Below are positions 1 to 10,188 of a stretch of 20,599 bases of DNA, one piece after another (positions within the stretch are counted from its first letter, which is position 1; each line of letters starts with the position of its first letter). A program made the translations under genes and the position numbers. The DNA is from Biscogniauxia marginata. Taxonomy: Eukaryota > Ascomycota > Sordariomycetes > Xylariales > Xylariaceae. Below the pieces are notes generated by a model that saw only the letters and a list, made by a program, of their open reading frames with translations, ran no database searches and was not told the origin of the DNA. The stretch is taken from contig MU404265.1 in NCBI GenBank assembly GCA_022695795.1, forward strand, positions 575 to 21,173, in the 5' to 3' direction.

Positions 1-116
1 TAATTATTTAGTTTAAGTTAATTATTTAGTTTAAGTTAATTATTTAGTTTAAGTTAATTATTTAGTTTAAGTTAATTATTTAGTTTAAGTTAATTATTTA
101 GTTTAAGTTAATTATA
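1..116. repeat. 18-bp tandem repeat at left window edge
   Basis: Six perfect copies of TAATTATTTAGTTTAAGT occupy 1-108, followed by a partial seventh copy to 116. The array starts at the first base of the window, so its true length is unknown. Similar wording (TAATTATTTAAAG) occurs inside the element at 2241-2887, so the array may be an expansion inside a related transposon. Confidence 0.95.
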
Positions 117-210
117 AAGTTATTTAAATAACTATTTATATTAATTTATTATATTAAAAGTCTTTAAAAAGTTTAAATCAAATTATAATTTATTAAATTT
201 AAATAATCTT

Positions 211-351
211 TTAAAAAGCTTGGCTAGTCACTAGTTTTTCACGAGTTACTAACTAACTAGAGACTAGTTAGTCTTAGTCAAGGCCTTAATTAACTAGTCT
301 AGTTTTAGTCAAGGCCGTTAGTAACTAATTAATAACTAAATCACAACCCTG
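211..351. mobile_element. Right end of a hAT-like element (partial)
   Basis: This stretch matches the right end of the element at 2241-2887. It has the same AAAAAGCTTGGC start, the same subterminal ACTAGT/AGTTACTAAC words and the same terminus, TCACAACCCTG, ending at 351. The terminus is the reverse complement of the CAGGGTTGTGA that opens the second element at 2241. The left end is not in the window, so the element is cut by the window edge or lies under the tandem array. Assignment to hAT rests on the CAGGG-type terminus and the 8-bp near-duplication at the other copy. No transposase is readable. Confidence 0.6.
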
Positions 352-2240
352 TTTATATTTATATATTAAATATTAATTTATTAAGCAAAATATAATTTAA
401 CCTCGTTTTCGAATAAAAGAGATAAAATTATAAGTTTATTAATATTACGAGGTTTTTAATTTATCGTTAATAATTTTAATTAAAAGCGCCATATTATTTA
501 TAATTAAATTATTATAACTTATAAATCGTTTATTTAAAACTCGATTTAGCTTTTACCTTTTTATTTAATATATTTAACTTTATATTAATTTAATTTAATT
601 TATTATAAATCGCGTAACTTATTATTATATGTTTATATTTTAAATAAAACGTAATAATAAAAATTTTATAACTTAATTTATTTTCTTTAAAACTTTTATA
701 AGAAAAATAAAAGTAATTTATATAAAAACATATTCGCGTGTTATTTAAAAGATTTTTCGCGCCGGTATTTTGTTAAAAGTGTTAAAATTTAAATAAGGTT
801 TTAAGTTCGTTTTAAACTAATATAACGCGTTATATTATAACTTAACAGTAAAGCGTAAAATTAATAATTTTAAGGGTTTAAATTTAATTTTTAATAATAT
901 TAAAAATATATATTTTAATAATTAAGATTTCGGGTTAAGTTTTATTTAAAACGGTGTTTTTTACTTATTCTTTTTTGTTATTTAATACGTTTTTATACGC
1001 ATTTATAACTTTTTATATATTTATTATGTTTTTTTAGGTATTTATTAGTTATATTTAAAAAGTTAACCTTTTTATTTAATTTCGTAATAAAAAATACTTT
1101 AATATATTTATTTATTTATTTATTATATTTTCGATTTTTTATTATTTTTTATTTTTTAGTTTTAATATTAATAATAAGTCGCTTATTTTCGCGTTATATA
1201 ACTAGTTATATTAAGTTAAAAAAGTAAACTAATACGTTAACGTACTTATTACTTAAATAACTCGAAATAAATTAATAAATTTTAAAGTTAATTTATAATA
1301 CTTAATTCGTAGATTTTTTATTAATAAGCTAATAAATTATTTTACTTTAAAAGATAAAGATTTATATTTATTATTATAATACTTTATATATTTTTTATTC
1401 GCGTTTTGTTATTAATTTTATAATTTTTCTCGAATTTTCTTAAATTTATTAATACATATTTATATAGCTAAAACCCTTTTTAATACGAAGTTGTTTTTAA
1501 CAAATAAATAAAACTTCGGTTTATAACTATATAAAGTTTCGAAAAGTGTTATTCGTATTATATTATTAATAATAAAGTTTATTACAAAAAACGTTTTAAA
1601 TAATAACTTTAATTATATTATTCTTTTTAAGAAAGCATTTTAAGTATTTTTAAATAACTTAATTTATCTTTTTTATTTATTTATTAGTTTATAAGTAAAA
1701 CGTAATTAATAAGCGTTTTTTATTTATATAAAGTAATATAAGTTTATTTAAAACTAATTAATAAATATAAACTTTTTATTTAAAGCGATATTAATTAAGG
1801 CGTTAAAGTAGTATTTGATTTCTTTATAAAATAGCTTTATTAATTCCGCGTTAATTATATTAATAAAAAAATAAAAACGTCATTTTTATAAATCGATTTA
1901 TAATTACTAGTATTATATTTACCTCTTTATTTTTATATTAAATACAAAGTAATTTAATAATAAAATTTATAAATATTTTTTATAAGTACCGATAATAAAA
2001 ATAAGGTATTAAGTTCGTTATAAAGTTAATAATATTTCGCTTTTATTTTAAAGTAAATATTATAGTTTTTTATATATTCTCGAATATTTTTATATAAATT
2101 TAATTAATAAAATTTATTTTTTAAAGTAACTATCGTTTTATTTATCTTAAAATAACTTATTAACAAGTTATTATAATATATTTTAATAAGTTAATAATAA
2201 ATCGCTTTCTTATTTAAGATATATAATCGTTTATTATAAG
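352..2240. repeat. RIP-degraded AT-rich sequence, no gene
   Basis: Almost entirely A and T. The remaining C and G sit mostly in CG, CT or AG context, while CA and TG are nearly missing and TA is everywhere. This is what CpA-to-TpA mutation of a former repeat leaves behind. No open frame of note survives on either strand, and I could not recognise the original element. Confidence 0.75.
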
Positions 2241-2887
2241 CAGGGTTGTGAAAAAAACTAGTAACTTGCTAAGCTTTTTAAATTTTTAAATTTTTAAATT
2301 ATTATATAAACTTTATAATTTTAAGTTAATAATTAAATAAGTTATTTAATTATTTAAAGTAAAGTTTATAAAAAAGTTATATTTAATATTTTAAATAAAA
2401 ATAAAAATATCTTTTTAATATCTTTTTAATTATTCATTATAAATAATATTAAACTTTATCTTTATATAATATATTAAATAACTCGTTAAATAAATAACTT
2501 ATAATTATAAAGTTTAAAAAATAAACTATATAACATATTATTTATATAATTTATTAAAAAATAATTATTTTATATAGTAATTATTTTAATATTTATAAAT
2601 AAAATAATTTTTATTATTACTTTTTAAAACAAAAATAATTTTATTTTTAAATAAAGGTTTATACAACTTACTTTTTAAATTTATAACGTAATATAAGTTA
2701 ATTATAAATTAATTAATCATATTATAAATAAAAATTTAAAAAGCTTGGCAAGTTACTAGTTTTTTTTAAATTACTAACTTGACTTATATAAGTTAGTTTA
2801 AGTCAAGTTAGTAACTAACTTGCACTAGTTTTAGTTAAAGGTTTAAAAAACTAGTCTTGGCAAGTTACTAACTTAATCACAACCTTG
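2241..2887. mobile_element. hAT-like non-autonomous element (MITE)
   Basis: It opens with CAGGGTTGTG at 2241 and closes with TCACAACCTTG at 2877-2887, an inverted pair with one transition. Next to the left terminus, 2251-2283 is the near-perfect reverse complement of 2735-2767 (through AACTAGTAACTTG and AAGCTTTTTAAA). The right side carries a further 120 bp of repeated AGTTACTAAC/ACTAGT words before its terminus. Flanks are ATTATAAG (2233-2240) and GTGATAAG (2888-2895), six of eight positions equal, compatible with the 8-bp target duplication known for hAT elements. The centre is AT-rich with no coding frame, so it is non-autonomous or degraded. Confidence 0.65.
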
Positions 2888-4069
2888 GTGATAAGATAAT
2901 AAGTTTTACTAGTTAATAGTTTATTAAGGGTTTACTTTTATTTCGGCTTAAATATATCGTGTTATCGTAATATATTTTAAGTTTATTTTTTAAGTTTTTA
3001 AAACTAATTTTATTAATTTAAATGAAGGTTTTTAAAAGGGGTTGTTATTTTAGTTAATTTTTTATATTTTTATACGCGTAATTACTTAAATAAGGATTTA
3101 ACGCTTTTTAAAAGTTCTTTTTATAAAAATAATATTTATTAACACTTTTAAACTTAAGTTATTTAGCGATAACTTAATATTTATTATTAACTTTCTCTTT
3201 AAAATAAGTAATAATATTAAATTATTTACTTTTTTTTCTTGTAATTAAGGCGTCTTGAAATTAAATTAACTAAGTTTCGCTTTTTAAATTAATACTTAAT
3301 AATAAAATTAAACGAGGTTAATAATATATATTATTATACTTATTTTTTATTAAGTTATAACGTTATTATAAAGTTTCTTAAGTTAATATAGTTTAACTTA
3401 ATTTTTATAAAGTATTTATTATTTTAAAAATAATATTATTAATATTTAAAAAACTTAATTATAATTAACATTTTTTAGTTAAAAATTTTATAATTTAACT
3501 TTATTTCGATAAATTTCCGGGACTAAAACGCCATAACGTATTATTAACCTTAATTATAATATATTTCGAAGCGTCGGTTTTTACTAATATTTATTTCTCG
3601 AGGTCGAAATATAATAAAAGAAAAGCCTTTTTAAATATAGTTATAAACTTTTTAAAAACTTCCCTTATTAACTTATTTAAAGATATTCGTTTTAATTTTT
3701 TTTAAATTCGCCCTTTTTTATATAACATATTAATAAAGCGATTATCTAAAAAAAAACCTTTTAATAAAACGATAATAAAAGTTATAAAACTTAAATATAT
3801 TTTTATATATATTTTTATATTTACGAAGAAAATTAACACGTTATTTAAATAAGCTATATAAAAATTATTTAAAATTCCCTAAAAAACCTTATAAATATAA
3901 CTAAAAATTCGAAGTAGTTATAACAAATACGAAAAGCGGTTTTTTATTTGTTTTCCTCGCGTATACGAGTTTAATAATAAATATCTTTAAAGTTAATCTT
4001 AAAAAAGACTTTTACTCTCGAAATTTTATTTAATAGTTTCGAAATAAAAAGAAAAATATAATGATTTTT
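2888..4069. repeat. RIP-degraded AT-rich sequence, no gene
   Basis: Same composition as 352-2240 and probably the same host repeat, interrupted by the element at 2241-2887. C and G are kept mainly as CG. Nothing codes here and the original element is not identifiable by eye. Confidence 0.7.
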
Positions 4070-4229
4070 AACTATTATTTTGTTGTGATGGTGATGATGT
4101 ATTTTACGTCCGGTTTGGACTAAGCTACCTAGCTATGTCGCGACCCTATCTAGAGTATGGGACGGCTGGAGTGAAGGTTCGACCCGAGGGGAGCCCCGTA
4201 CCAGCGTGTTGCTAAACTATTATTTTGTT
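4070..4229. mobile_element. SINE-like insertion with 15-bp target duplication
   Basis: A 130-bp stretch of normal GC content (4085-4214) sits alone in AT-rich DNA and is bounded by two perfect copies of AACTATTATTTTGTT (4070-4084 and 4215-4229). A perfect fit to the RNA polymerase III B box, GGTTCGACCC, lies at 4176-4185. An A-box-like TAGCTATGTCG (one mismatch to TRGCNNAGYNG) lies 46 bp upstream at 4130-4140. GCTGG (4165-4169) can pair with CCAGC (4201-4205). No clean tRNA cloverleaf forms. A GTGATGGTGATGATG tract adjoins the left duplication and could be the 3' tail of a minus-strand insertion, so orientation is open. It is shorter than repeats usually seen by RIP, which would explain its intact composition. 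Confidence 0.6.
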
Positions 4230-6768
4230 AAGTCCTTTATAATTTACGTAAAGTCGCAAATTACCATTTTTTAAAGCACAAATAATATAAAAACCTTAAT
4301 AAGATTAATCGATTCACGGATTTTTCTTTATATTTTCATTTTATTAATAAACGCTTATAATTTTTATAATTTATCGCGAATAAGGAAGTATATATAATAA
4401 TAATAAACTTTAACTTTAAACTAAAATTTAATAATATAATCGGTTTTTATATAACTTAAAAAGGTATTAACGTTATTTATATTAAAGAAATCCTATTTAT
4501 TTTTAATCGTATTTAATATATTAAAAACACTATTTAAATATTATTTCGAAACAAAATTAAATTCCTTTTTTAACTTTTTAATTAAAGGTTTTAAAAAAGA
4601 AATAATAATATAATATTAAGTCTTATTTTTATAAGCTTTAATAAATTACTTAGAAGTTAATAATTTTATTAATATTAATATTATTTCGAAATATTATTAA
4701 TTCGAGATAAAATCAAAAATAATACGTTTTTTTAATATTATTTAAAATAATAATAAAAAAGCTACTTTTTAATTAAAAATCTCAATTAATAATTATATAA
4801 AAACGTTTAAATTAATAAATCGCTTTTTATTCGTTTTATAAAGTAATATTTATTTTAAAAAACGTTATAAATAAAAACAAAAATTTATTAATAATATTTA
4901 AAAGTATTACTTTATATAAAGCTTTATAAAGTTTATATTATAACGTAAAAAATAATTAATAAGGTTTATAATAACGTATATATTTAAATTAATATATAAA
5001 AAATAAAAGGTTTATTTTTTAAAAAGTAATTAATATTATAAAAAATACGAAAAATAATCAAAATGTAAAAAAAAGTAAAAAAAAAATTAAAATTAATATT
5101 AACATTTAAACTTTATATTCGTTTTTTTAACTTTATTTAAACTAAAAATAATTTCTTTTATAATAGTTTTTCGATTTATACTTTTAATAATTTTTATTAT
5201 TTAAATTAAGTTATATATTAAAAAAATTCTTTTATAAAAGCGAGCTAGTCTCGTTAATATATCGATTTTTTAAGCCTTGCCTCGTCGGCTTCGGCTTCGT
5301 TCGTGGTATTAACCTCGTTCGCGATATTTTTCGCGTCCTTAGTTACTAATTTTATTAAATAACTTTTTAGTGTCGCTATTATTAAAGTTTCGCTTAAAAT
5401 TTAAACCGGCCTCGTTTTCGTTTCGACTTCGTTTTTAACTTGTTACGTTAAAACGATTTTATTATTACTAGCTTTATATTAAAAAGTCTTGTATATTACT
5501 AAATTTATTATATTATTCCGTTTAATAAATAATTAATCGATATAATTTATAATTAATATTTATAAATTAAAAAGTAATTTAATAAAAAAATATTAACTTA
5601 TTTTATTTAAAATTTCGTATTATTTTATTATATTTTTAAACTAAAAAATAATAATTTTTTTATTTTTTAAAAAACTTTTAATCGCTTTAAAAACGACATT
5701 TTTTTTCTTTTTTCGCGAATCGAATTTAAATTAAATATAACTTTTTAAAATCTTGTTTTATTTTGTTTCGCGCGAATAAAACCTTAATTTCCTTTTTTCA
5801 GAATTTATATAAAACGTAATCGAAAATAACTTTAAATTTTTTAACTTTAAATTCCTAATAAGTATATTAAAACTTTTAAAATAAATTTATACTTAAAATA
5901 AATTAACCGGTTTATATCGATATTTAAATTATTATTTAATTTATATTAATTTCGAATATATCTTTTTTTATCTCGGGTTCGTTTTAATTATTAAAACTAA
6001 AATCGCTAAATATATTAATAAAATTAAAAAAGAATTAATATTAAAATCGAAATTAAAATTATTTAAAAAGGATTTATTTTTTTATTAAAAAAAACTTAAA
6101 CAAGTATATAAATATCGTTATTTTGTAAACTTATATTAAAATTATTATTAAAAAGTAAAAAAAGAATTTTTAAAATTAAGTTTTTTAAGTAAAATAATAT
6201 AATTCTTATTATGATTTAATTATATTTCGTTAAAGTTTCTAGTTTATTCTTTAAATATAAACTTTAAATTCGCGTTTTACGTAATAAAGTTTTAAGTAAT
6301 GATTTAAATAATCGATATTATAAAATTAAAATCGCAAATAATAAATTAATACTTAATAATAATAAATATTATATGTAAATAACTTAAAAAGAAAAACGTT
6401 TAAATTATTATTAAGTTAAAATAAATTAAGTATAACTAATATATTTTTATAAAAAAATTAAAGTAAAATAAACGTTTATTTTATCTTAAAAAAGAGAGAA
6501 AAAAGTTACCTTTATATACTTATTACAAGTTAAAAACTAACCTGGGATAAGTATAATACGTGTTAATAACTTTTATGACCCCTGTTTATAATAAAAAATT
6601 AAATACCTTTTTTATATTAAATATTTAGTTTTTTAAAACGTAATTTATATTATTTAACTAAAAATTATAATTATAATTATAATTTTTATTTTTTAGGTTT
6701 TTTTATTAATTAATTTAATTTAATAATTAAAAATATTATTTAAAACTCGAATTAATTATATTATTACT
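4230..6768. repeat. RIP-degraded AT-rich sequence, no gene
   Basis: AT-rich with no surviving open frame. Two less eroded patches stand out. One is 5268-5470, rich in TCG/TTCG words (for example CTTCGGCTTCGTTCG). The other is 6540-6590, with ACCTGGGATAAG and ATGACCCCTG. Positions 6601-6657 are nearly identical to 20421-20477 in the right block (3 differences in 57 bp, all transitions), so part of this stretch is a dispersed repeat. Confidence 0.7.
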
Positions 6769-6773
6769 TAATA

Positions 6774-7178
6774 TATATAAACGAATAAACGAAATAAACT
6801 CGTAAACGAAATGATTTTTTATATAAAATCGACTTTTTCGAAAATTCATAACTTTACACGTAAAAATTAGAAAAATCTCGAACCTTTTTTTAAATTATAT
6901 AATTATATAATTTAATTAAAAAAAGTGAAATATATAAAGAAATACGTAAAAAGGTTCGTATATTTTATTATAATTTTAGTTTTTACGTGTTTTTTTTGTG
7001 TTTTTTAATATTAATTTTTTTGAATTTCATTTTAATTAAAGTATATAATTATATAACTAGAAAAAAAGGTCCGAGATTTTTCTGATTTTTACGCGTAAAG
7101 TTATGAATTTTCGAAAAAGTCGATTTTATATAAGAAATCATTTCGTCCGCCAGCTTGTTTTGTTTACTCGCCTGTGTA
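6774..7178. mobile_element. Fold-back element with ~140-bp inverted arms
   Basis: The left arm, 6774-6920, is the reverse complement of 7031-7178. Base x pairs with base 13952-x without any gap from 6774 to about 6890, then a single-base indel follows. Shared blocks include TCGACTTTTTCGAAAATTC and ATAACTTTAC. Differences are mostly C/T or G/A; the left arm is the more AT-converted. The spacer of about 110 bp (6921-7030) is AT-rich and non-coding. The size (about 405 bp) and structure fit a MITE with long terminal inverted repeats. The transposon family is not recognisable. Confidence 0.7.
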
Positions 7179-7185
7179 GTACGTT

Positions 7186-7289
7186 AATTTTTAAAATTAT
7201 ATAAATATTTTTTAATAATTAAAACTATAAAAGTTATAAAAACTAGCTTACTTACTTATATGGCTTATTCGCTTATAAGGCACGTTATA
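7186..7289 (-). repeat. Dispersed repeat copy shared with right block
   Basis: Read on the minus strand from 7289 it begins TATAACGTGCCTTATAAG and runs colinearly with 19179-19283 on the plus strand over about 104 bp. Shared words include AAGTAAGTAAG, CTAGTTTTTATAA and TTTTATAGTTTTAA. The two copies are inverted relative to each other on either side of the gene island. The less AT-converted copy is this one, next to the ORC1 promoter. Confidence 0.65.
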
Positions 7290-7320
7290 CTTACTTAATA
7301 TATAATTATGATATATTTAC

Positions 7321-7642
7321 TTAAGCATTTAAAATGTTTAAGACTGCGAGTGTGGTAGCTACTTAGTCACGTGGACTCGTGTTTTCCGTTTCACGAAATT
7401 CTGTTTTAAGTTCTACGGCGCGCAACGCGACTAAGACAATTGCGTAACGAAAAGATCTATCATCCTAAAACTTAACCACCGTTTTGACTTAACGCCTACA
7501 ACTCTCTACCTACACCTAACTAATTGTAGGGAAGACTTGCTGGCATAGAAATAACTTGGGGGGAAAAAGACAAAGAAGCGGCAAATACCACCATTTCTCA
7601 ACCTCGCAATTTCGTATACTAGGTAGCTGATCAGGAGGACCA
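7321..7642 (+). promoter_or_regulatory. ORC1 upstream region with G1/S-type boxes
   Basis: Composition returns sharply to normal here, about 320 bp before the ORC1 start. Visible boxes are CACGTG (7368-7373), CACGAAA (7392-7398, identical to the SCB core bound by SBF in yeast) and ACGCG (7425-7429, the MCB core bound by MBF) beside GGCGCGC. Such boxes mark genes switched on at G1/S in yeasts, which would suit a replication gene. Binding here is inferred from the sequence only. No TATA box or transcription start can be fixed. Confidence 0.35.
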
Positions 7643-9962
7643 ATGGTTCGCCGACAACCCTCGTCTAGATGTCCACCGGGTATTGTCAGGGATGACTCTG
7701 ACGATGAACTCGGCGACGATGACCACCCCTGGGAGTGGATATACTCATCCTCCGAAGATGAGGCCAAGAAGCGAGCTCCCAACCGCCACATTATCGGTGC
7801 ACGCATGGGTCGTTTTGAATGCTACCTGGGCGATTGTCTCCTCCTGAAGGCTGAAGGTTCCAACGAGGCTTGGGTTGCTATTGTCACCGAGTTCATTGAG
7901 AGCGATCAGGATGGTGACATGGCTGCTGATTTCATGTGGTTCTCGACTGAGAAGGAGATCCGGAATAGCGACCGGAAAAGGACCGACTTCCTCCCGGTTG
8001 GTTAATTGTCTCTGCTAAGTTGGGGGTGTTCTGCTGACTTGAAGGTTCTAGAACGAACTTTACATGACGCCTACCTCCGATATTAACCCTCTAGCTTCCA
8101 TCAATGGCAAAGCACATGTCATGTCTTACCAGGCATTCCTGCGTGAGTATCCTAATGGCAGGGTTCCTCGTTCCTCGCCGGCCCACAATAAGATATTCAT
8201 CTGCAGGAGAGGTTGCAACACGAGGACTACCACCTACACTCATGAGTTTGACTGGGACGATGTCTACTCGGGAAAGCCAGAGGACATAGAGGACTTGTTG
8301 GAGCTGATCCGGAGGGAAACTAAATCCACCAGAAAAAGACGAAAGCCCCGTGAACTGGTCGCGGAAGCTGCCTATTCCGCGAATCATATCCAAGAAGAAG
8401 AAGAAGAAGAAAAACTCGACGATGACGCATACCTCTCTGATGGCGCAGTGCATCACAAGGTATCTACGCCACGGAAGAGACAAAAAACATCACATGTTGT
8501 CACGCCCTCGAGCCGCAAGTAAGTAGTATTGTCTGCTGGTTTTCTTACGAGCCCCGTAGTGTTAATTAGGATTCGCAGAGTCATGATAAAGAAGGCATTG
8601 GAGTTCACCCCGTTGGGCACTCGAATACTTTCTCCTAGCCATCATCAGTCATCGCCATTTCAGATCGCACGAGCCCAATTACATGTTGCTTCGGTACCCA
8701 CAAGCTTACCATGTAGAGAGTCCGAGTTCACGGTCGTGTACTCACATCTTGAGGCCGCCATTACCGACGGATCTGGAGCATGCATCTACATATCGGGTAC
8801 CCCGGGCACGGGAAAGACTGCCACTGTGCGCGAGGTAGTCTCGAGGCTAGATGAAGCAGTGCGATTGGATGAGCTGGATGATTTTATCTTCGTCGAGATC
8901 AATGGTATGAAGATCACGGACCCTCACCAATCCTACTCTCTGCTCTGGGAAGCCCTGCGAGGCCAGCGGGTTAGCCCCAGCCAGGCTCTGGACCTTCTCG
9001 AGCGGGAGTTTAACAACCCAAGCCCCAGGCGGGTCCCCTGTGTCGTCCTGATGGATGAGCTGGACCAACTCGTCACCAAGAATCAGAGCGTTATGTATAA
9101 CTTCTTCAACTGGCCCGGGCTGAGACACTCCCGGCTCATCGTGCTGGCCGTGGCTAACACGATGGACCTGCCGGAGAGAACGCTCAGCAATAAAATCAGT
9201 AGTCGTCTGGGCCTGACCCGGATCACATTTCCCGGGTACAACCATGAGCAGCTCATGAAGATCATCCAGTCACGGCTTCAGGGTGTTCCGGGCAACATCG
9301 TGGAGCCGGACGCTGTCCAGTTCGCAAGTCGTAAAGTAGCTGCCGTAAGTGGTGATGCGCGACGTGCCCTTGATATCTGCCGGCGGGCCGTAGAGCTAGC
9401 CGAGGCAGACACCAGAGTCGTGGACCCTGACCCTTCTACGCCGAGCAAGAGAGCCAAGGCAAAATCTAGCGAGGCTGATAAGAGGAAGAGCTCTAGGGGG
9501 AGGGTTACGATAGCGACAGTAAAGCGAGCGATCAATGAAGCCACAACGAACCCGTTACAGCAGTACCTGCGAGCTCTGCCATTTGCTTCTAAGCTGGTCC
9601 TTGCGTCTATACTGGTGAGAAATGAGAGGACCGGGTTGCCGGATAGTACTTATGGCGACGTGATCGAAGAGATGAACCGGGCCCTCCTGTTAGATGCAGG
9701 CAGTCGGCGGGTTAGTCTGGTCAAGGGCAAGGCAAATGGCAATGGTCAGGCGAACACATATATTCGGAAGCAAGACACGAGGTCCGCCCGTGTTGCGGGT
9801 ATCAACATGGCAGCCGTCGAGCTAACAGGAGCTGGTATCATCATTCTCGAGGGTCAGCGAGCGGAACGACCTAGCAAAATAAGGCTTGCCGTCGGTGACG
9901 AGGAGGTTAAATTAGCATTGCGTGACGACCCCGAGATCAAGGCTTTGGGTATAGCATTCTAG
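7643..9962 (+). CDS. ORC1: Origin recognition complex subunit 1
   Basis: Largest subunit of the origin recognition complex; it binds replication origins in the nucleus and loads MCM2-7 with Cdc6. I read three exons: 7643-7996, 8052-8518 and 8579-9962, giving 734 aa. Intron 1 (7997-8051) has a weak GTTGGT donor and a CTGAC branch. Intron 2 has a GTAAGT donor; its acceptor may instead be 8569, which stays in frame and adds three residues. Residues about 45-205 form the BAH domain. An acidic, basic-patched linker with a run of six glutamates follows. The AAA+ ATPase has Walker A GTPGTGKT (347-354), Walker B DELD (433-436), the sensor 1 asparagine (467), and NKISSRLG and GDARRALD motifs. The C-terminus is the winged-helix region. 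All ATPase motifs are intact. The family is certain; the exact N-terminus and acceptor are less so. The 3' end faces prp46 across 226 bp. Confidence 0.95.
8392..8411 (+). repeat. GAA microsatellite inside ORC1 exon 2
   Basis: An (AAG)n/(GAA)n run in coding sequence encodes Gln followed by a run of six Glu in the linker between the BAH and AAA+ domains. It is in frame, so changes in copy number would only alter the length of an acidic tract. Confidence 0.8.
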
Positions 9963-10188
9963 ACTGTATAGTAGTAGTAATACACGAAGTACATATATCC
10001 CCCAACCCCCGAGCTAGGCCTTGTATGAATTCGGAGGCCACCGTTTTCCCCTTGGCCAATATTTAGTTCTAAGACGAGAATTTCAAATAGTAGGTCGCCC
10101 TCGGCAATAAGCATGTCTCGCGTCTCATTTAAATGTCATATATCTCTTTCTATAGACACCCCTGAAACTCCTCCCACCACCTCCCAAG

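Noticed and set aside
1..116. CRISPR-like array
   Set aside because: The units are directly adjacent without spacers; this is a simple tandem repeat in a eukaryotic genome.
4130..4214. A true tRNA gene at the GC-normal island
   Set aside because: Pol III boxes are present, but no acceptor stem, anticodon arm or T stem pairs properly; a SINE-like reading with target duplications fits better.
1..7320. Telomeric or mitochondrial origin of the AT-rich block
   Set aside because: No TTAGGG arrays are seen, and no mitochondrial genes or tRNAs are recognisable. The CA/TG depletion, retained CG and transposon ends fit RIP-degraded nuclear repeats.
8091..8483. 130-codon minus-strand open frame
   Set aside because: It is the antisense shadow of ORC1 exon 2; its run of Phe is the reverse of the GAA tract.
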